This document shows, piece after piece, positions 7,122 to 17,100 of a DNA stretch of 34,284 nt. The translations under genes and the position numbers were made by a program. The stretch's first letter is position 1. Each line of letters begins with the position of its first letter. The notes under the pieces were generated by a model. It searched no databases, was not told the origin of the DNA, and saw only the letters and a program-made list of their open reading frames with translations. The stretch spans positions 1 through 34,284 of the forward strand of contig JAEUII010000005.1 in assembly GCA_016795145.1 (NCBI GenBank), read 5' to 3'. Source of the DNA: Planctomycetaceae bacterium. GTDB taxonomy: Bacteria; Planctomycetota; Planctomycetia; Planctomycetales; Planctomycetaceae.

Positions 7122-9050
7122 ATGATTGATGAATCGCCAATGCACTGGAGCACAGTGGACGCTGCCGAATTGTATGAAGTTCCACGCTGGGGTAATGGCT
7201 ATTTTTCGGTCGGTCCGGGCGGCAACGTGCACGTCCATCCAGATCGCAATCCAGCAAAGTCGATCGATCTGAGACAGCTGGTTGAAACGCTTCAGATGCG
7301 AGGGCTCGACGTCCCGGTGCTGCTGCGGTTCAACGGAATCATTCGAGACCGACTGTTTGTTCTGCACAAAGCGTTTTCCGACGCGATCAAAGAACACAAC
7401 TACCGCGGAAAGTATGCCTGCGTTTACCCGATCAAGGTCAATCAGCAGCGCGAAGTGGTTGAGAAGGTCGTTGAATACGGCCGTGAATTCGGCTTCGGGC
7501 TGGAAGCGGGCAGCAAGCCGGAGCTTCTGGCAGTCGTGGCGATGACGGAAGCGCAGACTCCGATCATCTGCAACGGCTTCAAGGACGCTGAATTTATCGA
7601 AATGGCGCTGCTGGCTCAGAAGATTGGCCGGCACGTGATTCCGGTGGTGGAAAAGTACACCGAACTGGAACTGATCCTGAAGTATGCCGAAAAGCTCAAC
7701 GTCCGCCCTCAGATCGGAATGCGAGTGAAGCTGGCAGCTCGAGGTGCGGGCCGATGGCAGTCTTCCGGCGGCTATCGTTCCAAGTTCGGTCTGCGAGCCA
7801 ACGAAATTCTGCAGGCGCTGGATGAGCTGAAGAAGCGGGGCATGGAAGACTGCTTCACGCTTCTCCATTTCCATCTTGGCAGTCAGATCACCAACATCCG
7901 CCAGGTCAAAGCCGCACTGAACGAAGCCGCTCGAGTTTACACCGAACTGGTTAAACGCGGCGCGGGCCTGAAGTACATGGACGTGGGTGGCGGTCTTGGT
8001 GTTGACTACGACGGATCGCAGACGAATTTCGAATCGAGCATGAACTACACGCTCGAAGAGTATGCGCGCGACGTGGTTTACACACTGCAGACGGTCTGCG
8101 ATGAAGCAGGCGTCGAACATCCGAATATCATCTCAGAGAGCGGTCGAGCAATCTCCGCGTTCCACAGCGTGCTGGTCTTCGGAGTACTGGGTGTTTCGCA
8201 GCAGGGAACTGAAAACGCTTCTGAGACAGCACTGGCTCCGCCTGATGATGCGGAACAGGCACTGCATGATCTGTATCAGACGTTCCGAGGACTCACCACG
8301 CGCAACGCCCTGGAGAGTTACCACGATGCGCAGACGTCGATTGATACGGTGATGACACTGTTCAACACCGGCTATCTGTCGCTCGACCTGCGATGTCTTG
8401 CGGAAAACATCTACTTCGCCATCTGCCACAAAATCTGGCAGTTGACGGGATCGATGGACTTCGTTCCGGAAGAGCTGGAACGTCTCGACAAGACTCTGTC
8501 AGACAACTACTTCTGCAACTTCTCCCTGTTCCAGTCCTGTCCGGACTCATGGGCGATCAAGCAGTTGTTTCCAGTGATGCCCATTCATCACCTGGATCAT
8601 CGCCCGACTCGGCACGCGGTCCTGAGTGACATCACCTGTGACTCGGACGGAAAGATCGATCAATTCATCGACCGTCGTGACGTTCGTCGCACGCTGATGC
8701 TGCACGAGTTCGACGGTGCACCGTATTACCTGGGCGTGTTCCTGATCGGAGCTTACCAGGAAATTCTTGGTGACCTGCACAATCTGTTCGGCGACACGAA
8801 TGCCGTTCACGTCGATCTGACGCAGAGCGGCGAAGTAATGCTGGATACGATCATCAAGGGTGAGACGGTCAGCGAGGTTCTGGATTACGTTCAGTTCCGC
8901 GGCAAAGATCTGATTAACCGACTGCAGAACGCGGTCGAAATTGCAGTTCGAGAAAACCGCATTGACCACGTTCAGGCGGGACAGTTCGTCAAGTTCTACG
9001 AAGAAGCGCTCGACGGCTACACCTACCTCGAAGAACCTGACGGCGAATAG
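7122..9050 (+). CDS. speA: Biosynthetic arginine decarboxylase
   Basis: SpeA is a PLP enzyme converting arginine to agmatine and CO2, the first step of one polyamine route. The ATG at 7122 is preferred because AGGAG lies at 7106-7110; an in-frame TTG at 7089 is the alternative. The protein has 642 residues, near the family norm of about 630-660. The PLP lysine is Lys105 in YACVYPIKVNQQREVVE, followed by GLEAGSKPELL. Other family blocks are LLHFHLGSQI, MDVGGGLGVDYDGS, ISESGRA and NYFCNFSLFQSCPDSWA, with Cys473 matching the active-site cysteine of the E. coli enzyme. The gene stands alone, with no agmatinase or agmatine deiminase next to it. Confidence 0.96.
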   Translation: MIDESPMHWSTVDAAELYEVPRWGNGYFSVGPGGNVHVHPDRNPAKSIDLRQLVETLQMRGLDVPVLLRFNGIIRDRLFVLHKAFSDAIKEHNYRGKYACVYPIKVNQQREVVEKVVEYGREFGFGLEAGSKPELLAVVAMTEAQTPIICNGFKDAEFIEMALLAQKIGRHVIPVVEKYTELELILKYAEKLNVRPQIGMRVKLAARGAGRWQSSGGYRSKFGLRANEILQALDELKKRGMEDCFTLLHFHLGSQITNIRQVKAALNEAARVYTELVKRGAGLKYMDVGGGLGVDYDGSQTNFESSMNYTLEEYARDVVYTLQTVCDEAGVEHPNIISESGRAISAFHSVLVFGVLGVSQQGTENASETALAPPDDAEQALHDLYQTFRGLTTRNALESYHDAQTSIDTVMTLFNTGYLSLDLRCLAENIYFAICHKIWQLTGSMDFVPEELERLDKTLSDNYFCNFSLFQSCPDSWAIKQLFPVMPIHHLDHRPTRHAVLSDITCDSDGKIDQFIDRRDVRRTLMLHEFDGAPYYLGVFLIGAYQEILGDLHNLFGDTNAVHVDLTQSGEVMLDTIIKGETVSEVLDYVQFRGKDLINRLQNAVEIAVRENRIDHVQAGQFVKFYEEALDGYTYLEEPDGE

Positions 9051-9077
9051 GCCGACAGACAAAAAATGCCTCGACAC

Positions 9078-9222
9078 TGTAGGATGGCCGCGCTTGGCCG
9101 TCTCAATCCCTTTGCGTTCTTCTTTCAAGTTCCGAATGGCCTGATTTGCGTTCGCAGGACGCAGACGAGCTGGAAGAGCAATTAGAAGTCAAACGCAGAC
9201 GGACGAGGGCGTCCATCCTACA
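9078..9222. repeat. Inverted pair of a second GTAG-headed REP-like family
   Basis: A 25-base unit on the plus strand at 9078-9102 (TGTAGGATGGCCGCGCTTGG then CCGTC) reappears in opposite orientation at 9198-9222; its reverse complement begins TGTAGGATGGACGCCCTCG. Both start with GTAG after a T and contain a compensating palindrome (GGCC/GGCC in one, GGACG/CGTCC in the other). The paired changes that preserve base pairing suggest the hairpin is what is conserved. The pair fills most of the spacer between speA and the ligase gene and resembles a BIME. It differs in sequence from the unit at 6758. Confidence 0.6.
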
Positions 9223-9231
9223 ATCCGTTGT

Positions 9232-11073
9232 ATGCGACGGTTTGCCAGACTCTTCCAGGAACTCGATGAAACCACGAAGACCACGGATCGAGTGGAGTCC
9301 CTGGTTCGTTATTTCCGCGAAGCTGATCCTGCCGATGCCGCATGGGCCACATGGTTCCTGTGCGGGCAGCGACCGAAGCGAGTCATCAAGGTCTCACAGC
9401 TTCAGGAATGGTGCGCAGAGCTTGCAGGCATTCCGGAATGGCTGTTTGAAGAGTCGCGGGAGTTCGTTGGCGACCTTGCTGAGACGATTGCACTGCTGCT
9501 GCCCGGCGTGGGTTCTAAAGCGGATGACTCGCTTGCCAGCTGGATCGAACAGCGTTTGCTTGCCCTGCCGCTGATGAACGAGTCTTCGAGACGTGAGGCG
9601 ATTCAGCAGGCATGGCTGGATCTGAATCAGACAGAGAGACTTGTCTTTAACAAGCTGTTGACCGGCGGATTTCGCATCGGTGTGTCGCAAAAGCTGGTTG
9701 TTCGAGCACTCGCGGAATACTCCGGCATCGGAGCCGAAGTGATCGCACATCGTCTGATGGGACAATGGAAACCCGACGCCGAGTTCTTCCGGCAGCTCAT
9801 CGATCCTGATACGACAGATACTCAGATCAGTCGCCCATATCCGTTCTGTCTCGCCCACGCTCTGTCGGAAGAAACGGCAGAAGAACTTCTCAGCGCCACG
9901 TCCGTCCATGGTGAGTCGGCTGAAGCAGTTGCGGAGGACGTTTCACCGACATCATGTTTTGATGAACGCTGGATCATCGAATGGAAATGGGACGGTATTC
10001 GCGCACAGCTGATCGTTCGCGAGGGGCAGGTCTTTATCTGGTCGCGTGGCGAAGAGCTTCTGACAGAACGATTCCCCGAGATCGAACAGAGCGTCAGGCG
10101 ATTGCCGAATGGTACAGTGCTGGACGGGGAAATTGTTGGCTGGAAGAACGGCCGACTTCTGCCATTCACAGACCTTCAGAAGCGGATTCAGCGAAAGACC
10201 GTCGGCCCGTCAATTCGCGCATCTGTTCCAGTTCGCTTCGTCGCCTTTGATCTCCTCGAATCAAATGGATTGGACCTGCGATCAACAGCGCTGAAAAAGA
10301 GACGGCAGCAACTGGAGCTTCTGCAACTTGATCCAGTCGATATCCCCGGTGCAACACTTGTGATCGCTCCGCGGCTTTCTGCTGCGTCATGGAGTGATTG
10401 CGTTCAGCTGCGTATTCAAAGTCGTGAGCATCTTGTGGAAGGGCTCATGCTGAAGCACGCCTCATCGTCTTATGAAGTCGGGCGTGTCACCGGGACATGG
10501 TGGAAGTGGAAGAACGAACCGTTTCATTGTGATGCCGTAATGCTCTATGCACAGCGAGGACATGGGCGGCGAGCGGGCAAGTTCACGGACTTCACCTTCG
10601 CACTCTGGGATAACGGCCAGCTGGTACCGTTCGCTAAGGCCTATTCCGGACTAACAAACGCTGAGATCGAAGAAGTTGACCGCTTCATACGCGACAACAC
10701 CATTGAACGCTTCGGACCGGTCTCCAGTGTGAAAGCAGAACTCGTCTTTGAACTCGCGTTCGAGAACATACAGCTCTCATCGCGACACAAGTCTGGCCTG
10801 GCCGTGCGGTTTCCTCGCATTGCACGGTGGCGAAAGGACAAGACCATTGAACAGGCGGATTCTCTGGAACACCTCAAGATGATGATTCGCCAGCGAATGC
10901 CCGCAGACGCTGCGGACGAGGTGATGGCTCAGAAAGCTCAGTCCGCTGATGCTGACAAAGCGACAGGTCGCAATTCGAAGCCAAAATCTGCCCCACAACG
11001 ACAGAGCAGGAAAAAGAAGGCTCGATCTGATCAGCCACTGGGTGGCCTTTTCGCCGGTATGGACGAAGAATAG
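9232..11073 (+). CDS. ATP-dependent DNA ligase
   Basis: This is a 613-residue bacterial ATP-dependent DNA ligase. After an N-terminal helical domain (about 1-220, including FNKLLTGGFRIGVSQKLVVRAL) comes the adenylation domain with motif I EWKWDGIRAQ, where Lys252 takes the AMP. Other motifs are WSRGEELLTERFPE, LDGEIVGW, FVAFDLLE, VEGLMLKH and TWWKWKNEP. An OB-fold follows (LPFAKAYSGL, VFELAFENIQLSSRHKSGLAVRFPRI, split between about 470 and 540). It belongs to the type that often sits with a metallo-beta-lactamase exonuclease, an MPE phosphoesterase and a DExH helicase, but none of these is adjacent here. A Lys/Ser/Ala-rich tail of about 50 residues follows the OB-fold. No good ribosome binding site precedes the ATG. 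Confidence 0.93.
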   Translation: MRRFARLFQELDETTKTTDRVESLVRYFREADPADAAWATWFLCGQRPKRVIKVSQLQEWCAELAGIPEWLFEESREFVGDLAETIALLLPGVGSKADDSLASWIEQRLLALPLMNESSRREAIQQAWLDLNQTERLVFNKLLTGGFRIGVSQKLVVRALAEYSGIGAEVIAHRLMGQWKPDAEFFRQLIDPDTTDTQISRPYPFCLAHALSEETAEELLSATSVHGESAEAVAEDVSPTSCFDERWIIEWKWDGIRAQLIVREGQVFIWSRGEELLTERFPEIEQSVRRLPNGTVLDGEIVGWKNGRLLPFTDLQKRIQRKTVGPSIRASVPVRFVAFDLLESNGLDLRSTALKKRRQQLELLQLDPVDIPGATLVIAPRLSAASWSDCVQLRIQSREHLVEGLMLKHASSSYEVGRVTGTWWKWKNEPFHCDAVMLYAQRGHGRRAGKFTDFTFALWDNGQLVPFAKAYSGLTNAEIEEVDRFIRDNTIERFGPVSSVKAELVFELAFENIQLSSRHKSGLAVRFPRIARWRKDKTIEQADSLEHLKMMIRQRMPADAADEVMAQKAQSADADKATGRNSKPKSAPQRQSRKKKARSDQPLGGLFAGMDEE

Positions 11074-11175
11074 TCCAGCATCATGGAACATTTGATAACC
11101 ACCATCGAGGAACCCGAACGACGCAGATTGAATCGAGCGCGGGCTGGCAGTATGTTCGAATTCAGGAGATGAACT

Positions 11176-12165
11176 ATGAAATTTCTTTGGCCTCTCGTGT
11201 GCCTTCTGAGTGTCCTGACTTCCGCGTGTGCTGAAGAACCCTTGCGGATCAGCGGCGAAACGATGGGCTCGTACTATTCGATCGTGATTGATTCACCAGG
11301 CTCAACGGATGGCGATCTGCTGCAAAAGGATATTGAGCAGATCTTCGCTGACATCAATCGTCAGATGAGCAACTGGTCGAAGGACTCGGAGATTTCCAGG
11401 TTCAATGAATCACGAAGTGCGGACTGGTTTCCCGTGGGTCAGCAGTTCGCAACGGTGACTGCAGAGGCGAAGCGATTGCATACCGTGACAGGCGGCAAAC
11501 TGGACGTCACGGTAGCTCCGCTGATTGAGCTGTGGGGATTTGGACGAAACAAAGTGAAGCGAGTCCCCACGGACGAGCAGTTGAAGGCAGCAATGGAGGC
11601 AGTGGGAATGCAGCACGTTGAAGTGCGACTCGATCCACCTGCGATACGAAAGTTGAAACCCGAGATCAGCATCAATCTGGCATCTCTGGCCCCTGGCTTT
11701 GCCGCGGATGAAGTTTCGAAACTCCTTCGTGAACGAGGATTGAAGTCTCACGTCGTGGATGTTGGCGGAGAGAATCTGGCTGGTGAAGCGAAAGCCTCCG
11801 GCGACCCCTGGCGACTTGGCGTGGAATCCCCGCTTGGCGGACTTCACAAGGTTGTCGAACTCACCAACAAGGCGATTGCGACATCGGGAGACTATCGGAA
11901 CTTCTTCGTCATCGACGGACGACGCTACTCTCACATCCTGGATCCTTCAACGGGTCGGCCAGTGGAGAATCCACCCGCCAGTGTTTCCGTCATTCATCAG
12001 TCCTGCATGACGGCTGACGCATTAGGAACGGCGATGATGGTTCTGGGACCGGAAGAAGGGCTCAAGCTGGCGAAGACTCTGAACGTGGATGTTCTGTTTT
12101 TGGACGTCGCGAGAGACGGACGCCTCGCAGAGCAATCCACGGGGATTTTTGCTGCAACGAAATGA
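11176..12165 (+). CDS. apbE: ApbE-like FAD:protein FMN transferase
   Basis: ApbE proteins attach FMN covalently to Thr/Ser of partner proteins such as NqrB, NqrC or RnfG outside the cytoplasm. The 329-residue product has a signal sequence (MKFLWPLVCLLSVLTSAC); Cys18 could be a lipoprotein cysteine, but the preceding residues only partly fit a lipobox. Family blocks are GETMGSYYSI, WSKDSEISRFN, LDVTVAPLIELWGFG, SLAPGFAADEVS, DVGGENLAGEAK, ATSGDYRNFF, YSHILDPSTGRPV and MTADALGTAMMVLG; the last holds a metal-binding Asp. AGGAG at 11164-11168 supports the start. No Nqr or Rnf gene is in the window, so the target flavoprotein is unknown. Confidence 0.93.
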   Translation: MKFLWPLVCLLSVLTSACAEEPLRISGETMGSYYSIVIDSPGSTDGDLLQKDIEQIFADINRQMSNWSKDSEISRFNESRSADWFPVGQQFATVTAEAKRLHTVTGGKLDVTVAPLIELWGFGRNKVKRVPTDEQLKAAMEAVGMQHVEVRLDPPAIRKLKPEISINLASLAPGFAADEVSKLLRERGLKSHVVDVGGENLAGEAKASGDPWRLGVESPLGGLHKVVELTNKAIATSGDYRNFFVIDGRRYSHILDPSTGRPVENPPASVSVIHQSCMTADALGTAMMVLGPEEGLKLAKTLNVDVLFLDVARDGRLAEQSTGIFAATK

Positions 12166-12326
12166 GCCGAACGGTTGCCATAACCGGAAAAATTCGTCGA
12201 AAAACCGAAAAAAACGGGGTTCCGCGACCGCCCTTTGGTGTCCCGGTGGAGAACACTGGGGATCGTCGTTAGAGTCTTTGGCTCGGAATGACAGCCGTCA
12301 AATTGCACTTTTGAGTTCCTGGAACC

Positions 12327-12719
12327 ATGGTTGAGCTAAACGGACCGGATTTTTCCAAAAGCGAGCTGATTCCTGCCATCGCTCAGGATGCAGAAACAGG
12401 CGTCGTTCTGATGATGGCCTGGATGAACAAAGAGTCCTGGGAAGAAACTCTGCGCACTCGTCGAGTCTGCTACTACAGTCGCAGCCGAAAGAAGCTCTGG
12501 CGCAAGGGTGAAGAGAGTGGCAACGTTCAGGAACTCAAAGCCGTTTACTTCGATTGTGACGGAGACACGATTCTTCTGAAGGTAAATCAGATCGGCAAAG
12601 CAGCGTGCCACGAAGGCTATCAGAGCTGCTTCTTCAGACGGATTGAGCTGGACAATCACGCTGTGATTGTGGAAGGCGATCGAGTCTTCGATCCCAAAAC
12701 GGTCTACGGAAAACACTGA
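12327..12719 (+). CDS. hisI: Phosphoribosyl-AMP cyclohydrolase
   Basis: HisI opens the adenine ring of phosphoribosyl-AMP, the third step of histidine synthesis. The 130-residue monofunctional form carries [32 protein letters not shown] (51-66), the Mg-binding DCDGD (Asp76, Asp78, Asp80) and the zinc block ACHEGYQSC (Cys94, Cys101). The HisE pyrophosphohydrolase domain, fused in many bacteria, is absent and must be encoded elsewhere. hisG follows 95 bases later on the same strand. Confidence 0.95.
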   Translation: MVELNGPDFSKSELIPAIAQDAETGVVLMMAWMNKESWEETLRTRRVCYYSRSRKKLWRKGEESGNVQELKAVYFDCDGDTILLKVNQIGKAACHEGYQSCFFRRIELDNHAVIVEGDRVFDPKTVYGKH

Positions 12720-12814
12720 CGGGGCCAGCGACTTCGCAACGTCCCATGACACTTATCCGCCTCAGCCAATGCATCGCGGTCCGCTCATCAGCAGCGGCGT
12801 TCAGGAGTTAAACA

Positions 12815-13693
12815 ATGTCGGGTCGAGTTTTGAAGCTGGGTATTCCGGCGGGCAGTCTTCAGGAATCAACAGCAGCACTGTTTAGCCGCGCAGGGTATAC
12901 GATCAAGTTTGCATCACGCTCCTACTTTCCAACGGTGGACGATCCGGAGATTGAGTGCATGCTGATCCGTGCTCAGGAAATGGCTCGGTACGTGGAGAAC
13001 GGAATTCTGGACGCAGGCATCACGGGCTTCGACTGGATTCTGGAAACGAACGCGGACGTTCATCAGGTCTGCGAGCTTGTCTTTTCGAAGGTCAGCCGTC
13101 GCCCCGTTCGTTGGGTTCTGTGTGTTCCGGAAGACAGCCCGGTGCGAAGTGTGGCGGATCTTCAGGGCAAGACCATTGCGACCGAAGTTGTCGGCCTGAC
13201 AACTCGATTCCTTGCCGAGCGAGGCGTGACCGCGCGAGTGGAGTTTTCGTGGGGAGCGACGGAAGTGAAGCCTCCCAAGCTGGCCGACGCGATTGTCGAA
13301 GTCACAGAAACAGGAAGCTCACTGCGCGCGAACAACCTGCGAATCGTGGAAGAGCTGCTGCAGAGCACGACTCGCTTCATTGCCAATAAGAGTGCTTACG
13401 CAGACTCCTGGATCAAGTCAAAGATCGACAACATCGCCCTGATGCTGCAGTCGTGTCTGGAAGCGGAGGGCAAGGTCGGCTTGATGATGAACGTCCTTCG
13501 AAAGGACCTGGATTCTGTACTGTCCATTTTGCCGGCACTGCAGAATCCTACGATGTCTCATCTGTCGAATCCGGACTGGCTGGCATTGAATACGATCGTC
13601 GATGAGAGCATCGTCAGGACCATTATTCCGCAGCTGAAACAGGCGGGGGCGCGAGGCATCGTCGAGTACCCGATCAGCAAGATCATTGACTGA
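12815..13693 (+). CDS. hisG: ATP phosphoribosyltransferase, long form
   Basis: HisG joins ATP and PRPP in the first, feedback-controlled step of histidine synthesis. The product is 292 residues, the long form that does not need HisZ. The start follows AGGAG at 12803-12807. Visible blocks are [14 protein letters not shown], the [13 protein letters not shown] segment of the catalytic domain, [18 protein letters not shown], and the PRPP-loop region [17 protein letters not shown]. The last roughly 75 residues (from about 218: [17 protein letters not shown], ending [15 protein letters not shown]) match the ACT-like C-terminal regulatory domain that binds histidine. It is followed by a hairpin at 13793-13833. 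Confidence 0.95.
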   Translation: MSGRVLKLGIPAGSLQESTAALFSRAGYTIKFASRSYFPTVDDPEIECMLIRAQEMARYVENGILDAGITGFDWILETNADVHQVCELVFSKVSRRPVRWVLCVPEDSPVRSVADLQGKTIATEVVGLTTRFLAERGVTARVEFSWGATEVKPPKLADAIVEVTETGSSLRANNLRIVEELLQSTTRFIANKSAYADSWIKSKIDNIALMLQSCLEAEGKVGLMMNVLRKDLDSVLSILPALQNPTMSHLSNPDWLALNTIVDESIVRTIIPQLKQAGARGIVEYPISKIID

Positions 13694-14115
13694 ACCGCTG
13701 AGGAGAAACTCGCACTGCCGCGTGAGTCAATTCAATCCGTCAGCAATCTCCGCGATGCTGAGAACTGATTTCCGTGACCGCAGATTCTGCATAACGCCGT
13801 TTGTTTGGGACTTCTGTGCCGAACAGCGGCGTTTCGCGTTTTGTGCAGTGAGTGTGCAGCCGCGTTGAGTCCTTCAATAACGACAGCCCGCGCTTTCAGA
13901 TGAGTGATTTCCTTCGGCTGGATTGACCAGTGGGGCAACACGCAGCGCTCCCACCAAGCGTAGTCCAATGAATCTCATCCCCCGAATTTGGGCGAGGATC
14001 GACGCAAATCTTCCGACCAAAGAAGCAGGACTCTTCGCGCCATCATTCTGCCCTGCGCACGCGAAGTTCCACACCATGTCGGTGGAACCGCATTGTGTCG
14101 GAGGAGATCGGGGAA
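13694..14115. other. Intergenic region with a long hairpin
   Basis: No gene is supported between hisG and the ELWxxDGT gene. It contains the hairpin at 13793-13833 and, at its right end, the strong ribosome binding site GGAGGAG (14100-14106). Confidence 0.5.
13793..13833 (+). terminator. Possible transcription terminator hairpin after hisG
   Basis: AACGCCG (13793-13799) pairs with CGGCGTT (13827-13833), and TGTTTGG (13802-13808) pairs with CCGAACA (13819-13825) through one G-U pair, giving a stem of about 14 pairs with a small internal bulge and a 10-base loop. It is followed by TCGCGTTTT, a weak T-tract. It lies 100 bases after hisG, so it may end that operon. Confidence 0.4.
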
Positions 14116-17100
14116 ATGTCGAAACCGCGTCGCTCGCTTCAGTCATTGTTTCAATCAGTCATTAACTCAATCTCTCCGCGTCGGACAAAGCGTCGCGCGA
14201 AGAAAGAGATGACATCGGAATCTCTCGAACTGCGCATTCTGCCGTCGGGAGTTGACCTGCTGAAAGACATCAACCCCAACGCTCAGTTTCAGGGAATCAA
14301 TCCGACGGCTCTGACGGTTGTGGGCAGTCGTGTTTTCTTTGTTGCGACGACAGCTGAAGGATCAGAACTCTGGGTGAGTGACGGAACGGAGCAGGGCACG
14401 CAACAGGTTCGGGACATTGCTCCCGGAGCTGCAAGTTCGAACCCTCAGGACCTGATCAACTTCAACGGGACACTGTTCTTCAGTGCGGAGAACGGAACGA
14501 ACGGCCGGGAGTTGTGGAAAAGCGACGGCACATCTTCAGGCACTCAGATCGTCCGCGATATTCAGCCGGGAATTGGTACCGCGAAGCCAAAGAACTTTGC
14601 CATCGCCGGCAGGGTCATGTACTTCGCCGCCAACGACGGTGTCGCCGGGGAAGAACTCTGGAAAACGGACGGGACAAACGCGGGGACGGTACGGGTCAAG
14701 GACATCAACGCCGGAGTCGTTTCGTCAGCGCCAAGGAACATCACGGCCGTCGGAAATTCGGTTTTCTTTGTCGCCTCCGACTCGAAGACGGGTTCAGAAC
14801 TCTGGACCTCCGACGGGACCACAGTCGGCACGAAGCTCGTTAAGGAAATCTACGAGGGCGCGACCGGACCTGTCCCTCGTGAACTGATTAACGTGAATGG
14901 TCGACTGTTCTTTACTGCCACCACGAACCTGCTCGGCGAAGAGTTGTGGACCTCAGACGGTACAGAGTCGGGCACAAGGTCTGTTCGAGACATTCGGTCC
15001 GGACGCTTCAGCTCCACACCGAACATGCTGACGAACGTTTCCGGCACACTCTACTTTCGCGCGAACGACGGCACGCATGGGTATGAACTGTGGAAGTTCG
15101 ACCCCGTGGCCTCAACAGCATCACTTGTGAAAGATATTCGGCCGGGAAGCGACAGTTCTAACATCTCCAGCCTGACGCTGATGGGGAAAACGCTCTACTT
15201 CTCCGCCAACGACGGAACTTCCGGCCAGGAACTCTGGAAGACCGAAGTGGCCAGCGCTGATGCTGCCATGGCAGCAGATCTCCGCGATGGTCCAAGCGGT
15301 TCGTTCCCTGATAATCTTCGTGTGATCGGCAAGAGACTCTATCTGTCAGCCAATCATCCGGACAAAGGCGTTGAACTGTGGAGTACCGATGGAGGACCAT
15401 CCGGCGCGTCTGTTGTTTCTGACATCGCAGAGGGGATTGTCAGTTCCAATCCTGTTTCGGCGGTTGCGCTGGGAACTGTTTTGCTGTTTGCTGCTTCCGA
15501 TGGCGCGCGCGGAACGAATCTCTGGAAATCGGATGGTACCGTGAGTGGCACAACCATCGTTCGACAGGTTCGATCGCTCAACGGTTACTCGTCTCCTCGC
15601 AACGCGACCAATGTGAACGGCACGCTGTTCTTTTCTGCGACAGACGGGTTGGCAGGTCGTGAACTCTGGAAGTCGGACGGTACATGGCCAGGCACGCAGA
15701 TGGTTCGCAACATTCGGTCGTCAGGCGATGCCGATCCGCAGGACCTGGTCGAAATGAACGGCTACCTCTACTTCACAGCAGATGACGGTGTGAATGGTCG
15801 GGAGCTTTGGCGAAGTGATGGCACGAACAACGGAACCGTCATGCTGGGTGACATCCGCAGTGGTAGTGCTGGTTCAGGCATCCGAAACCTCACTGTTGTG
15901 AATGACATCCTGTACTTCACAGCCAATGATGGCGCGAACGGATACGAGCTCTGGAGGACAGATGGCACGAAACTGGGAACCGCACTGGTCGAAGACATCC
16001 GATATGGAGCGGACGGTTCGACGCCATCCCAACTGACAAATGTTAACGGAACACTGTACTTCCGTGCTGTGGATGTGTTTGGTCTCGAACTGTGGGTCAG
16101 TGACGGTACAGTCGATGGAACGCATATCCTGAAGGACATTCGACCTGGTGTCAGCAGTTCCAATCTGACAGAGCTGACCAATATTGGGGGCACGCTGTAC
16201 TTTTCTGCGAACGATGGTTCCGCAGGGTACGAGTTGTGGAAGAGCGATGGAACATGGTCCGGCACAACACTTGTCGCCGACATCGCGCCAGGTCAGCAGG
16301 GCTCTGGTCCGGCCAGGCTGACAGAGTTCCGGGGCGAACTGTACTTTCGGGCAAATGATGGCAGTCGCGGTGAAGAGCTCTGGAAAAGCAACGGGGCGCC
16401 ATCCGGAACCGTCATGCTAAAGGACATCAGCCCGGGGATCACAAGCGGTCAGCCGGATACACTGACGAATATCTCAGGCACACTCTACTTCAGTGCCTTT
16501 AACTCGGCGACAGGCCGCGAACTGTGGAAATCAACGGGCACTCCCGAAAGCACGGTCCTGGTCGCAGACATCCGACCGGGTGTTCAGGGATCTGACGTCA
16601 GTGCGATTCATCCGGTGGAAGGCGTTGCCTACTTCAGTGCAACGGACGGCCTGACTGGACGTGAAGTGTGGAAAAGCGACGGGACCTCGTCCGGAACTCA
16701 ACTGGTAGCCGATGCGGAGCCTGGGTTCTTTGGCGTCAATCCGACTCAGATTGTGAATACCGGCGAGGCGGTGTTCATGATTGGAACGACGATCAACGAT
16801 GGTGAAGAACTCTTCGTGATTTCCACACCGCCAGCGGCACCATCCGGAATACGACTGGTTCCCAATCCCGGCCAGGAGCAACTGCCAACTCTGGAGTGGG
16901 ATTCTGTTTCGGCTGCAACATCGTACGAAGTCATTGTCAATACAGTCGCTGGTGTACGAGTCGATACCGGGACAAGTGAAACGGCCGCGTATACGGTGTC
17001 TTCACGACTGCCTGTCGGACGCTACTCCGTCTGGGTTCGGTCGGTCAATGAAATCGGAAAGTCTCAGTGGAGTGTTGCGTTTTCTCTTACGATCAATGTG

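Noticed and set aside
7104..8120. 338-codon minus-strand open frame across speA
   Set aside because: Antisense to an unmistakable arginine decarboxylase; open because of codon bias.
14300..16900. Regular repeats considered as a CRISPR or satellite array
   Set aside because: The period is 144 bp and it is coding: they are protein repeats with diverged DNA, not spacers.
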